DNA of 64,000 nt from Oleiharenicola sp. GTDB taxonomy: Bacteria; Verrucomicrobiota; Verrucomicrobiia; Opitutales; Opitutaceae. The notes below the pieces were generated by a model, which worked only from the letters and a program-made list of their open reading frames with translations, was not told the DNA's origin and did no database searches. This document shows positions 52,925 to 60,633 of the stretch, piece by piece; the first letter of the stretch is position 1, and each line of letters opens with the position of its first letter. Location: positions 47,707-111,706 of the forward strand of contig JANYDW010000013.1 of NCBI GenBank assembly GCA_025363455.1. Direction: 5' to 3'. Made by a program: the position numbers and the translations under genes.

Positions 52925-53287
52925 ATGAACAAATCCACCCGTCTCATCATCACTGCTGCTGCCATGGCCGGCCTCTATGCCGGCGCCCTCGTCGTCAAAG
53001 CCTCCGCCGTCGATGCCCCCGGCAAGCCCGCCGCTCCCGCGGCGGACAAAGGCGATAAATCCAAGGATAGCTGTAAGGGCAAAAACGACTGCAAGGGCAA
53101 GGGCGGTTGCGGCGCCACCAAGGGCAAGAACGAGTGCAAGGGCCAGGGTGGCTGCGGTGCCGCCGCCATGGGCCATTCCTGCGCCGGCAAGAATGACTGC
53201 AAGGGCAAGGGCGGCTGCAAAGGCGCCGGCCACGATTGCAAGGGCAAGAACGACTGCAAGGGCAAGGGCGGCTGCAAGACGGCTTGA
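52925..53287 (+). CDS. bufA2: BufA2-type bufferin precursor (Cys-rich repeat RiPP)
   Basis: The 120-residue product has a signal peptide (LIITAAAMAGLYAGALVVKA) and a low-complexity core with 11 Cys in four units of the form xxC-KGKNDC-KGKGGC. The second unit lacks its first Cys (GATKGKNEC). Followed by MNIO (DUF692), DUF2063 and DoxX genes, this is the layout of bufferins: periplasmic peptides whose Cys residues are modified by the MNIO and which bind copper. The family's canonical number is 6 or 12 Cys, so this is a 12-Cys type with one lost. A terminator hairpin follows the gene. Confidence 0.88.
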   Translation: MNKSTRLIITAAAMAGLYAGALVVKASAVDAPGKPAAPAADKGDKSKDSCKGKNDCKGKGGCGATKGKNECKGQGGCGAAAMGHSCAGKNDCKGKGGCKGAGHDCKGKNDCKGKGGCKTA

Positions 53288-53343
53288 GTCGTGTCGTTCG
53301 TGTGACCGGACGCCCATGGCGCCGGTCATCACCTTCATTTCCG

Positions 53344-53376
53344 GAGACCGGGCCCCGCGCCCGGTCTCTTCTTTCC
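53344..53376 (+). terminator. Hairpin terminator between bufferin precursor and MNIO gene
   Basis: GAGACCGGG and CCCGGTCTC form a perfect 9-bp stem around CCCCGCG, then TTCTTTCC. It lies 57 bases past the precursor stop and before bufB. Partial read-through would give more precursor than enzyme mRNA. Confidence 0.75.
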
Positions 53377-53382
53377 AGCCAC

Positions 53383-53430
53383 GTAGGTCGGGGTTTATCC
53401 CCGACAGATGTCGGGGAAAAAGCCCGATCT
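53383..53430. repeat. GTAGGTCGGGGTTTATCCCC repeat, partial
   Basis: This half resembles 26266-26326: GTAGGTCGGGGTTTATCCCC, then CGACAGATGTCGG and AAAGCCCGAT. It is the second structure in the bufA2-bufB gap. Confidence 0.65.
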
Positions 53431-53500
53431 GCAAACGAACCGCGGCGGAACATCGACAACACTGCCCGGCCGCCGCACAGTCAGACCGTCCCGTCCCTTC

Positions 53501-54385
53501 ATGCCCGCCAACAAATTCAACGGCTACACCGACTACGGCATCGGCATCGGTCTGCGCATCCCGCACTACGGCCACATCCTGAGCCGCAAGCCCACGGTCG
53601 ACTGGTTCGAGATCATCTCGGAGAACTTCATGGTCGACGGCGGCCGTCCGCTTGAGGTGCTCGACGAGATCCTCGCGCAATACCGCGTGGTCCAGCACGG
53701 CGTCGCAATGTATTTCGGCGCGGCCGACGGCCCGAACAAGGAGCATCTTCGCCGCCTGAAGATTCTGACGAAGCGCACCAAGACGCCGTGGCTGTCCGAT
53801 CACCTCTGCTGGGGCAGCGTGGACGGCACCTTTTCCCACGATTTGCTGCCGATGCCCTACACCATGGCGGCCGCGAGGCAGACGGCGGCCAACATTCGCC
53901 GGGTCCGCGACTACCTTGAGATCCCGATCGCGGTCGAGAATGTCAGTTCCTATACCGAGTTTCATGTCTCCGAGATGACCGAGTGGGAATTTCTCACCGA
54001 GGTCGTCGAGCTCGCTGACTGTGGAATTCTGCTCGACGTGAATAATATCTACGTTTCCGCGCAGAACCACGGGTTCAATCCCTACGACTACATCGACCAC
54101 GTTCCGCACCACCGCGTTGCGCAGATGCACATCGCAGGGCACACCAAGTTTGAGAAGTATATCCTCGATACGCACGACCACCCGGTGCTCGACCCGGTCT
54201 GGAAGCTGTACGCCCACGCCACGAAACTCTGTGGCGTCACCGCCACGCTGCTCGAGTGGGACGACAAGATCCCCTCGTTCGACGAGGTTCACGACGAGGC
54301 CCTGAAGGCCAATGAATACATCGCCCAAGCCCGCGAGGCGAAAATCCCCGCGCCCCGCGCGCGGGCTGCAACCTCCCGCAAATGA
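53501..54385 (+). CDS. bufB: MNIO enzyme (DUF692), bufferin maturase
   Basis: The 294-residue product is a DUF692 TIM-barrel, a multinuclear non-heme iron-dependent oxidase that modifies Cys residues of RiPP precursors. Motifs include GIGIGLRIPHYGHIL (His), DWFEIISENF (Glu), VVQHGVAMY (His), WLSDHLCW, IPIAVENVSS (Glu), ILLDVNNIYVSAQNHGF, AQMHIAGH and TLLEWDDKIPSFDEV, which supply the iron ligands. I chose ATG 53501. It lies 213 bases after the precursor, past a terminator and a repeat. Confidence 0.92.
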   Translation: MPANKFNGYTDYGIGIGLRIPHYGHILSRKPTVDWFEIISENFMVDGGRPLEVLDEILAQYRVVQHGVAMYFGAADGPNKEHLRRLKILTKRTKTPWLSDHLCWGSVDGTFSHDLLPMPYTMAAARQTAANIRRVRDYLEIPIAVENVSSYTEFHVSEMTEWEFLTEVVELADCGILLDVNNIYVSAQNHGFNPYDYIDHVPHHRVAQMHIAGHTKFEKYILDTHDHPVLDPVWKLYAHATKLCGVTATLLEWDDKIPSFDEVHDEALKANEYIAQAREAKIPAPRARAATSRK

Positions 54386-54390
54386 ATCAA

Positions 54391-54495
54391 CACACCCCGG
54401 CGCTGCGCGCCACCCCTCTTCCCAGAGGGGATTCAATCCTCGCCAGCAAAGGTCCCCTCTATGAAGAGGGGTGCCCGACAGGGCGGGGTGTGTAG
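54391..54495. repeat. CACACCCCG composite repeat, copy 2, inside the bufferin cluster
   Basis: Same blocks as 36351-36485: CACACCCCG, GCGCCACCCCTCTT, GTCCCCTCTATGAAG and GGCGGGGTGTGTAG. It lies between bufB and bufC and ends 6 bases before the bufC ATG, so it forms almost the whole leader of bufC. Confidence 0.85.
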
Positions 54496-54500
54496 AAAAC

Positions 54501-55439
54501 ATGGCCGCCAAACCCCAACCCTTCGCCCCCACCAAGGTCGCCTCCACGCGGGACCTTGCGGACCTCCAGCGCGCCATGTGGCGGGTCATCTCGCGGCCGC
54601 TGACCGCGGACAACCAGATGCAGCGGATCTGGTCCGATGGCCGGCGGACGAGCCAGCTGACCGCGCAGATCGCCAAGCCGAACGACCGGCTGACCTCCTT
54701 CGAGCGGCTGGAGATCTACAACCGCATGTATTGGTTCCGTGTGCTCGACAGCCTGTATGACGACTGTCCCGGGCTACGCGCCGCGCTGGGCGACGCGAAG
54801 TTCATCCAGCTCGCCGAGGCCTACCTCGTCAAATATCCCTCCGGTTCGTTCACCCTGCGCGACCTGCCCAGCCGGCTCGCGCATTTCATCCGTTCCGAAC
54901 CGCGTTACACCCGGCCGCACACGGCGCTCTGCCACGACCTGGCGCGCTTCGAATGGGCGCGGGTCGTGGTGTTCGACACGGCGTCGCAGCCGGTCTTCAC
55001 CATGAACGACCTGCTCGATGTCTCGTCCGCGCGGCAGGGCAAACTGAAGCTCGCGCTGCAGCCCTATCTCCAATTGCTCCGGCTGGATTACCCGGTCGAC
55101 GACTTTGTTCTGGCCGTGAAACAGCGCGAGGCGGAGCTCCTGCGCGGCGAGGCCAGCAACGCGCCTTCGACGCGCCGGAAAGTAAGGGAGAAAAAGACCG
55201 TGCTGCCGAAGCGCGCGCGCACCCATGTCGCCGTACACCGGCTCGACAGCCGGATTTTTTTCAAGCGACTGGAGCCGGCGGCCTACCGCGTCCTCACGTC
55301 CTTGCGCGAGGGGGCGACGCTGGAGCAGGCGCTCGTCACCGGCATCCCGCGCGGCAAGAAATCGCGGGTGGACTGGGCGGCCAGGGTTCAGGCATGGTTC
55401 CGCAACTGGATGGAACTCGGCTGGCTGTGCACGCGGTGA
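54501..55439 (+). CDS. bufC: DUF2063 partner protein of the MNIO
   Basis: The 312-residue product has the DUF2063 N-terminal region (TRDLADLQRAMWRVISRPLT, RLTSFERLEIYNRMYWFRVLD, SLYDDCPGLRAALGDAKF, YLVKYPSGSFTLRDLPSRLA) and a C-terminal winged-helix-like part (FFKRLEPAAYRVLTSLREGA). In bufferin systems this protein works with the MNIO, presumably in precursor recognition. The leader is a repeat. Confidence 0.88.
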   Translation: MAAKPQPFAPTKVASTRDLADLQRAMWRVISRPLTADNQMQRIWSDGRRTSQLTAQIAKPNDRLTSFERLEIYNRMYWFRVLDSLYDDCPGLRAALGDAKFIQLAEAYLVKYPSGSFTLRDLPSRLAHFIRSEPRYTRPHTALCHDLARFEWARVVVFDTASQPVFTMNDLLDVSSARQGKLKLALQPYLQLLRLDYPVDDFVLAVKQREAELLRGEASNAPSTRRKVREKKTVLPKRARTHVAVHRLDSRIFFKRLEPAAYRVLTSLREGATLEQALVTGIPRGKKSRVDWAARVQAWFRNWMELGWLCTR

Positions 55440-55570
55440 AAATGACTGGTTGGCGGAGCCGGCTGGCAGGCTATTCGCATCCGCGCCGACAGACTATATT
55501 TTGAATCGCCCGCAAGCAGACTCCTCCAACAAAGACCGGAATAACCACCCGCCCCATCCCTCCCACACCC

Positions 55571-56032
55571 ATGAAAATCCGCCCTTTGCTCGCCAAGCTT
55601 GATGCCGTCGCGAACCTCCTGCAGTCCCCGCTGCTGCTTGTCATCCGCCTCTACTGGGGCTGGCAGTTCTTCCTGACCGGCAAGGCCAAGCTGATGGACA
55701 TTCCCACCTTCACCGAACGCTTTACGAACTGGGGCGTGCCGATGCCCAAGCTCAACGTGATCATGGCCGGCACCACCGAAGCCGTCTGCGGCCTGCTGCT
55801 GGCCGCCGGTCTCTTTGCCCGCCCCGCGGCCGTGCCGCTCATCGGCACGATGACCGTGGCCTACCTGACCGCGCACAAGGATGTCCTGCACGGCGTCTTT
55901 GACGATCCGGACGCCTTCGTCTCCGCCGCACCTTTCCTCTTCCTGCTCGCCTCGGCGACTGTGCTGGCTTTTGGCCCGGGCAAACTTTCGCTCGACGCGC
56001 TGTTGGGGAAGGATTCGGGCGCGGCCAAGTGA
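55571..56032 (+). CDS. DoxX-family membrane protein of the bufferin cluster
   Basis: The 153-residue product has four predicted membrane segments and the DoxX signatures LVIRLYWGWQFFLTGKAKL and GTTEAVCGLLLAAGLFARPA. DoxX proteins often end bufferin/MNIO operons; their role there is unclear. It lies 131 bases after bufC and follows a pyrimidine-rich leader (CCCATCCCTCCCACACCC). Confidence 0.88.
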   Translation: MKIRPLLAKLDAVANLLQSPLLLVIRLYWGWQFFLTGKAKLMDIPTFTERFTNWGVPMPKLNVIMAGTTEAVCGLLLAAGLFARPAAVPLIGTMTVAYLTAHKDVLHGVFDDPDAFVSAAPFLFLLASATVLAFGPGKLSLDALLGKDSGAAK

Positions 56033-56083
56033 CGGCAGGGCCAATCGCCGTAGGAAAGAGACTTTCGGATCACGTCCGACGAG

Positions 56084-56148
56084 GTAGGGCGCGACCGCTG
56101 GGCGCGCCGCAAGGACATTCGCGGACGGCCCGGCGGTCCGTCCCTACC
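56084..56148. repeat. GTAGGGCGCG palindromic repeat
   Basis: The ends GTAGGG and CCCTAC are inverted; GGACGG/CCGTCC and GCGACCGC lie within. It separates the bufferin cluster from the convergent RDD gene. Confidence 0.65.
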
Positions 56149-56224
56149 GGCGCTGCCGCGCCAGGATCCAAATGCTTGGGGGCGATTGGTCTAAAGGCGG
56201 TTTCTGTGGGGCAAATATTCCCGG

Positions 56225-56956
56225 TCAGGCCTTCACCACCTTGGTGCCGGCGATCAGGTCATGAAGACAGCGCTGATCCGGCCGGAAGATAAAGCACGAG
56301 TCGACGACCCAGACGATCAGGCCCAACACGGGGATTTGCTCGAGCAGGAAAGGTATCGTGCCGCGCAGGAGACAGGTTCGAACAAAGCCGGCGGGGGTGT
56401 GATCGGGAAAACGTACGATGCGGAGTCCGAACAAGAGCTTGCCGACCGACTGGCCGCGCCAAGCCAGGAGGTAGAATTGCCCCAGCACCAGCACGGCGAA
56501 GAACGGCAGCGCCTGCATGAGGTTTTCATCCACAATCTGCGTTGTGAGTTGCGAGATCTCGGCGAAGGTGTGTTGTTCGCCGCGCAGGGCCTCAGCCATG
56601 GCGATGCGAACCAGGGGAATGGTGATGGGCAGGTAACACAGGACCTTGAGGAAGCCATCGACCATTGCGGCCGGCAGGCGCAACCAGCGGCTGGGATCGG
56701 TCGCGGCCGGCGATACATCAACGGGCGCACTGGAAGCCGGGCGGGCGGTCGCCACCGGCGGGGCCGAGGGCACTGACGGCACGGCGGCCGTCTGGCGGGC
56801 GAACTCGGCAAAGTTGCCGAGTGTTTTCCAGACGTTTTCGCGATCGAGCTTGGCCCTGGTCTGAAGATTGACGCGCCCGTCCAGGAGCCACTCGCGGATA
56901 TGGGCGGCTGTAATTGGTCCGTATTCTTTGCCGTCGCCTCCGACAATGGTGTACAT
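56225..56956 (-). CDS. GYF_2-RDD membrane protein
   Basis: The 243-residue product has an N-terminal GYF_2 domain (about 1-55: MYTIVGGDGKEYGPITAAHI, WLLDGRVN, AKLDRENVWKTLG), a Pro/Ala linker (60-90) and an RDD domain with three or four membrane segments, including SVGKLLFGLRIVRFPDHTPA and RPDQRCLHDLIAGTKVV at the end. The domain pair is common in Verrucomicrobiota and Planctomycetota. Its role is unknown. Confidence 0.85.
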   Translation of the reverse strand: MYTIVGGDGKEYGPITAAHIREWLLDGRVNLQTRAKLDRENVWKTLGNFAEFARQTAAVPSVPSAPPVATARPASSAPVDVSPAATDPSRWLRLPAAMVDGFLKVLCYLPITIPLVRIAMAEALRGEQHTFAEISQLTTQIVDENLMQALPFFAVLVLGQFYLLAWRGQSVGKLLFGLRIVRFPDHTPAGFVRTCLLRGTIPFLLEQIPVLGLIVWVVDSCFIFRPDQRCLHDLIAGTKVVKA

Positions 56957-57021
56957 GCCGGAACGTTGCCCGTCTGCGGGGCGGGGTCAACGCCCGGTTT
57001 GTCCGGGGACCCGACCGGGCC

Positions 57022-57095
57022 GTAAGTATACTAATAGTTGACGTCAGTTCCAGCGGAGGCCCGCTTCCCGATGTCAACTAATAGTAGACTTACGT
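57022..57095. repeat. AT-rich inverted repeat with 22-bp arms
   Basis: The arms CGTAAGTATACTAATAGTTG (to 57043) and CAACTAATAGTAGACTTACG (to 57095) are reverse complements at 20 of 22 positions, with a 30-base GC-rich loop. It lies between rsgA and the RDD gene. A similar sequence occurs inside the TonB receptor at 63406-63460. Confidence 0.7.
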
Positions 57096-57119
57096 GGTAG
57101 GGCCGCCCCCGGCGGTGGT

Positions 57120-58199
57120 TCACTCCTCGCCGTGCTTTTCGTGGACGCGCTGGCGCAGCGCCTTGACGGCCTTCTTGTGATCGGTCTTCTGCCGTTGTTG
57201 CGCCGCCCGGTCGGTGCGGCGGACCTCGTAGGCCGAGGCGCGTTGCATCCGCAGATAGGCCTGCCAACGGGCGGAGTCGAGCGAGCCATCGGCCAGCGCG
57301 GTCTGGATGGCGCAGCCGGGTTCACCGGTGTGGGCGCAATCGCGAAATTTGCAGCGCCCGGCCACGGCGGTAACGTCGCCAAAGGCGGCGTCGATGCCCG
57401 CGGTGGCGTCCCAGGGCTGGAGTTCCCGCATGCCGGGCGTATCGATCACGATCACCCCGGAGGGCGCGACGATGAGCTCGCGCTGGGTCGTGGTGTGCCG
57501 GCCCTTGTTGTCCGCTTCGCGGACCTCCTGCGTGTCCTGGAGTTTTTCCCCCACGAGCCGGTTGATCAGGGTAGACTTGCCGACGCCGGAGGAACCGAGC
57601 AGAGCGATGGTCTTGCCGGGCAGCAGGTACGGGGCGAGGGCCTTCAGCCCGCGGCGGGTTTGCGCGCTGACGACAAACACCGGTACGTCACGGCCGATGA
57701 CGGTGAGCTCCTGCGTGATGTCCACCGTGTCATCGTTGAGGTCGGCCTTGTTGAGCAGCACGACCGGCTGCGCCCCGCTGGCCCACGCGGCGGCGAGGTA
57801 GCGCTCGGTGCGGTGGAGGTGATAATTGCCGTCAAGTCCGCTGACCAGGAAGACAGTGTCCACGTTGGCGGCGATGAGCTGCTCGACCTCCTGTTCGCCG
57901 ACCGCCCGGCGGGAGAACTTGGTGCGGCGGGGCAGCACGGCGTCGATGTAGGCCCGCGTGTCATCGCCGGACTGGGGGGTCACGGCCACCCAGTCACCGA
58001 TGGTGGGGTAGTCGGCAGCGGTGCGGGTCGCATGAGCGAATTTGCCCGAACACTCGGCGAGCCGTGCGCCCGTTTCGCCCGTGACCTCGAAGTAGCCCTT
58101 CAACTCAAGTGTGACGCGCGCGGGTGCACACCCCGCCGTGGCGTGCGGCGCAAAGGCTTGGGCGAAGAAAGCGTCCCATCCGAGCTGTTCAAGGGTCAC
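57120..58199 (-). CDS. rsgA: Ribosome biogenesis GTPase RsgA
   Basis: RsgA is a circularly permuted GTPase that matures the 30S subunit. The 359-residue product has an OB-fold start, NKADLN (G4), ALLGSSGVGKSTLINRL (G1), DTPGMRELQ (G3) and the C-terminal zinc knuckle CKFRDCAHTGEPGC. I chose GTG 58199 (VTLEQLGWDAFF) because homologues start this way; a TTG at 58265 would add 22 residues. The gene at 58329 is divergent. Confidence 0.92.
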   Translation of the reverse strand: MTLEQLGWDAFFAQAFAPHATAGCAPARVTLELKGYFEVTGETGARLAECSGKFAHATRTAADYPTIGDWVAVTPQSGDDTRAYIDAVLPRRTKFSRRAVGEQEVEQLIAANVDTVFLVSGLDGNYHLHRTERYLAAAWASGAQPVVLLNKADLNDDTVDITQELTVIGRDVPVFVVSAQTRRGLKALAPYLLPGKTIALLGSSGVGKSTLINRLVGEKLQDTQEVREADNKGRHTTTQRELIVAPSGVIVIDTPGMRELQPWDATAGIDAAFGDVTAVAGRCKFRDCAHTGEPGCAIQTALADGSLDSARWQAYLRMQRASAYEVRRTDRAAQQRQKTDHKKAVKALRQRVHEKHGEE

Positions 58200-58328
58200 G
58201 CCTGACAGGGTGGCACCGGGGCCCCGCCATGGGCAACGCTGGGTTTTCTTGGTGGGACGGGGCAAGGCGCAGTGAGCTTACTGCAAGGGATGCGAAGGCA
58301 GTGCCCCCGGGATGGCGTATCCTCAGGC

Positions 58329-59144
58329 ATGAGCAGGATGTCCCACACCGCGGCGGGTTGGGGCCTCGAAACCAGCCCCATGGTCAGAGACCGGAAAACG
58401 ACTCCGCGGGGGCAGGCGGACAATGCGGTGGCCCCGCCGGCCGGCCGGTGGAAATACCGGACTCTGCACCGCTCGCGCTGGATCCTGGCCTTTTCCATCC
58501 TCTTCTCGATCGGGCTGCACGCGTTCGCCCTGCTGGGGTTCAACCAACGCCCGGCGATGACGAAACAGGCCAGCATGCGCGATGACCCGGTCATCCAAAT
58601 GACCATGCCCAACCTTGAGGAGGAGAAGATCGACCCCGTGGACGCCTTGGGGGAGGAGCAACCGCCGGAGAATCCGGCCATCGCGGTGCCGATGCTGGCG
58701 GATCTGCCGACCTTGGTCCCGATCGACTCCTTCGTGCAACCGCTCGATTTCACACCGGCTTTAACCGCCAACCTGGATGCCGTGCGACTTTCAGTGATCC
58801 CGACCAATGTGGCGAGAAACAGCGGTGCCATGGAGCGGCTGGGCAAGATCTTTGACGTCTCCCAACTGGACCGTCAGCCCGAAGCGATCGTCCAGCCCTC
58901 CCCGGTGGTTCCGCCCGAGCTGATGAAAGTCTATCCCGAATCGACCGTGAAGCTGGAGTTCATCATCACCTCAAGGGGGGAAGTGGCCGCGCCCTGCGTG
59001 ATTACCTCGGAACACGGCCGCTTTGCCGATGCGGCCATCCGGGCGGTCGACAAATGGAAATTCCGGCCGGGCTTCAAGGCCGGTCGGCCGGTCAACACCC
59101 GGACGCAGATCACCATCCATTTTATAGTGACGAAGGAGAACTAG
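58329..59144 (+). CDS. TonB-family energy transducer-like protein
   Basis: The 271-residue product has one membrane anchor (WILAFSILFSIGLHAFALLG, about residues 50-70), a linker rich in Pro and acidic residues, and a C-terminal TonB domain (VYPESTVKLEFIITSRGEVA, DAAIRAVDKWKFRPGFKAGR). It could energise one of the TonB receptors. It lacks the usual ExbB/ExbD neighbours. GTG 58272 and ATG 58338 are alternative starts. Confidence 0.75.
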   Translation: MSRMSHTAAGWGLETSPMVRDRKTTPRGQADNAVAPPAGRWKYRTLHRSRWILAFSILFSIGLHAFALLGFNQRPAMTKQASMRDDPVIQMTMPNLEEEKIDPVDALGEEQPPENPAIAVPMLADLPTLVPIDSFVQPLDFTPALTANLDAVRLSVIPTNVARNSGAMERLGKIFDVSQLDRQPEAIVQPSPVVPPELMKVYPESTVKLEFIITSRGEVAAPCVITSEHGRFADAAIRAVDKWKFRPGFKAGRPVNTRTQITIHFIVTKEN

Positions 59145-59157
59145 GACGTTCCAGAAC

Positions 59158-59234
59158 GTAGGAGCCAGTTTACAGGCGACTCGAGATTCCAGCTGACAGA
59201 CAACGTTCTGCATCGCTTGTAAACAAGCTCCTAC
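59158..59234. repeat. GTAGGAGCCAGTTTACA inverted repeat
   Basis: GTAGGAGCCAGTTTACAGGCG and CGCTTGTAAACAAGCTCCTAC are inverted copies with some mismatches; AACGTTCTGCA lies within. It fills most of the gap to the convergent YhbY gene. Confidence 0.75.
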
Positions 59235-59292
59235 CATCCGAACGGGGGTCGGAAATTTGCTCCGAACTTCCCGACCGAACATCAGCCTGCGC

Positions 59293-59589
59293 TCACAGCA
59301 GACGCGATCCGTCGGGTCCGGCGCGCCAGAACAGCGCGGTGTGGCCGACCGCCCCGACGCACAAGCAGGCGCTGCCGGTCGCGATCTGGTCGCAGAGTGC
59401 CGCACGGACCGCGCGGTCGGCGCCCTCAAAGCGAACCTTGACGAGTTCGCGGGTGTCGAGCTGGCGGTTCAGTTCGACGAGCAGGGCCGGCGTCGGGCCC
59501 TGCCGGCCGAGACGGAGCGAATCGCTGAGGGTCTGGCCAAGGCCACGGAGCTTCGTTTTCTGTGCGCCGGTGAGTGAGGGGAGCGTCAT
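59293..59589 (-). CDS. yhbY: CRS1/YhbY-type RNA-binding protein
   Basis: The 98-residue product is one CRM domain: LTGAQKTKLRGLGQTLSDSL at the start, GRQGPTPALLVELNRQLDT and ELVKVRF, and IATGSACLCVGAVGHTALFW. YhbY binds pre-50S ribosomes. I chose ATG 59589. It is placed next to other translation genes (rsgA and the pseudouridine synthase). Confidence 0.85.
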   Translation of the reverse strand: MTLPSLTGAQKTKLRGLGQTLSDSLRLGRQGPTPALLVELNRQLDTRELVKVRFEGADRAVRAALCDQIATGSACLCVGAVGHTALFWRAGPDGSRLL

Positions 59590-59644
59590 GACGGGAACTT
59601 GGCCACGGATTGCACGGATGGTCACGGATAAAAAATCTCCCACC

Positions 59645-59735
59645 GTCATCCTGAGCGTAGCGAAGCATCCGGGATTGAGGAAAGGGTTTTCATTCCGCTG
59701 GGATTCTTCTCCCGCGACGGCGGGATCAGAATGAC
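59645..59735. repeat. Inverted repeat, TCATCCTGAGCGTAGCGAAGC family, copy 3 (degenerate)
   Basis: The left arm GTCATCCTGAGCGTAGCGAA is intact but for one base; the right arm (GGGATTCTTCTCCCGCGACG, GATCAGAATGAC) is diverged. It lies between the YhbY and pseudouridine synthase genes. Confidence 0.65.
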
Positions 59736-59763
59736 GGTAACGGGACCGCGGATTGTTTCGTGG

Positions 59764-60471
59764 CTAGGCGTGCGGCTCGTGGTCAAACGTATCCAGGGGC
59801 AACTCCCGCCACTGTCCCGCCGGCAGGTCACCGAGGTCGAGGGAGCCGAAGCGTGGGCGATGGAGCGTCAGCACCTCGCACCCCTGGCTGGCGAACATGC
59901 GACGCACCTGGTGATACTTGCCCTCGGTCAACGTCAGGTGGGCTTCGCGCGGGCCGAGGATGTTCAATTCGGCCGGGGCGCACGGGGCATCCTCGCCCTC
60001 CAGCATGAGCGTGCCGCTGGCGAAAAGCGTCGCCAGCCCGGAAGGCTGGTCGGTGGCGAGTGTGGCGCGATAAACCTTGGGCACCTTGTGCTTCGGCGAG
60101 GTCAGGCGGTGGACCAGCTCACTCTGGTCGGTGAGCAGGAGCAGACCGCTGGTGTCCTTGTCGAGGCGGCCGATCGAGGTGACCAGCGGATTGCGCGCGC
60201 GCCAGCGGGCTGGAAGCAGGCTATAAACATTAGGTCCCTCGCGATCCTCGTGCGAACAGACCAAACCGGTGGGCTTGTGCAAAAGCAGGAGCAGGCCGTC
60301 CGGGTGGTCAAGCGGTTCGCCGTCGAGCCGGACATCCCGCGGTTCGGCTTTGGCGCCGAAATCGTCGGCCACTTTGCCCCGCACCGTGACGCGCCCGGAG
60401 CGGATCCAGTCCCGCGCTTCCCGGCGGGAACAGTAGCCGAGGTTGGCGAGGAGTTGGTCGAGGCGGCGCAT
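59764..60471 (-). CDS. RsuA-family 16S/23S rRNA pseudouridine synthase
   Basis: The 235-residue product has an S4 domain (MRRLDQLLANLGYCSRREAR), a linker, and the catalytic motif SIGRLDKDTSGLLLLT with the nucleophile Asp, followed by KVYRATL, LTEGKYHQVRRMF and LPLDTFDHE. It makes one pseudouridine in rRNA; RsuA, RluB, RluE and RluF cannot be told apart here. Confidence 0.92.
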   Translation of the reverse strand: MRRLDQLLANLGYCSRREARDWIRSGRVTVRGKVADDFGAKAEPRDVRLDGEPLDHPDGLLLLLHKPTGLVCSHEDREGPNVYSLLPARWRARNPLVTSIGRLDKDTSGLLLLTDQSELVHRLTSPKHKVPKVYRATLATDQPSGLATLFASGTLMLEGEDAPCAPAELNILGPREAHLTLTEGKYHQVRRMFASQGCEVLTLHRPRFGSLDLGDLPAGQWRELPLDTFDHEPHA

Positions 60472-60483
60472 GGGGCGACTCAA

Positions 60484-60622
60484 CCACGAAGGCCACGAAG
60501 GACACGAAGAAAATGGCGCGGGAGCTCTCGGACGGAAACTGCAGGGCGGCGGGGTCTCCGCACCCGCCACGAACATGATGCCACAACTGCACGAGGCGGG
60601 GTGCGGCGACCCCGCCCTACAG
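60484..60622. repeat. Two short dispersed repeats upstream of the pseudouridine synthase
   Basis: The first (60484-60510) is the tandem-like CCACGAAGG-CCACGAAGGA-CACGAAG. The second (60595-60622) has GGCGGGGTGCGGCGACCCCG and CCCTACAG, the GTAGGGCGGG family. Confidence 0.5.
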
Positions 60623-60633
60623 CCAATACCGGT

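Noticed and set aside
53070..53280. Tandem short repeats resembling a CRISPR array or satellite
   Set aside because: The repeat is coding: it gives the Cys units of the bufferin precursor in frame, with no spacers of constant length.
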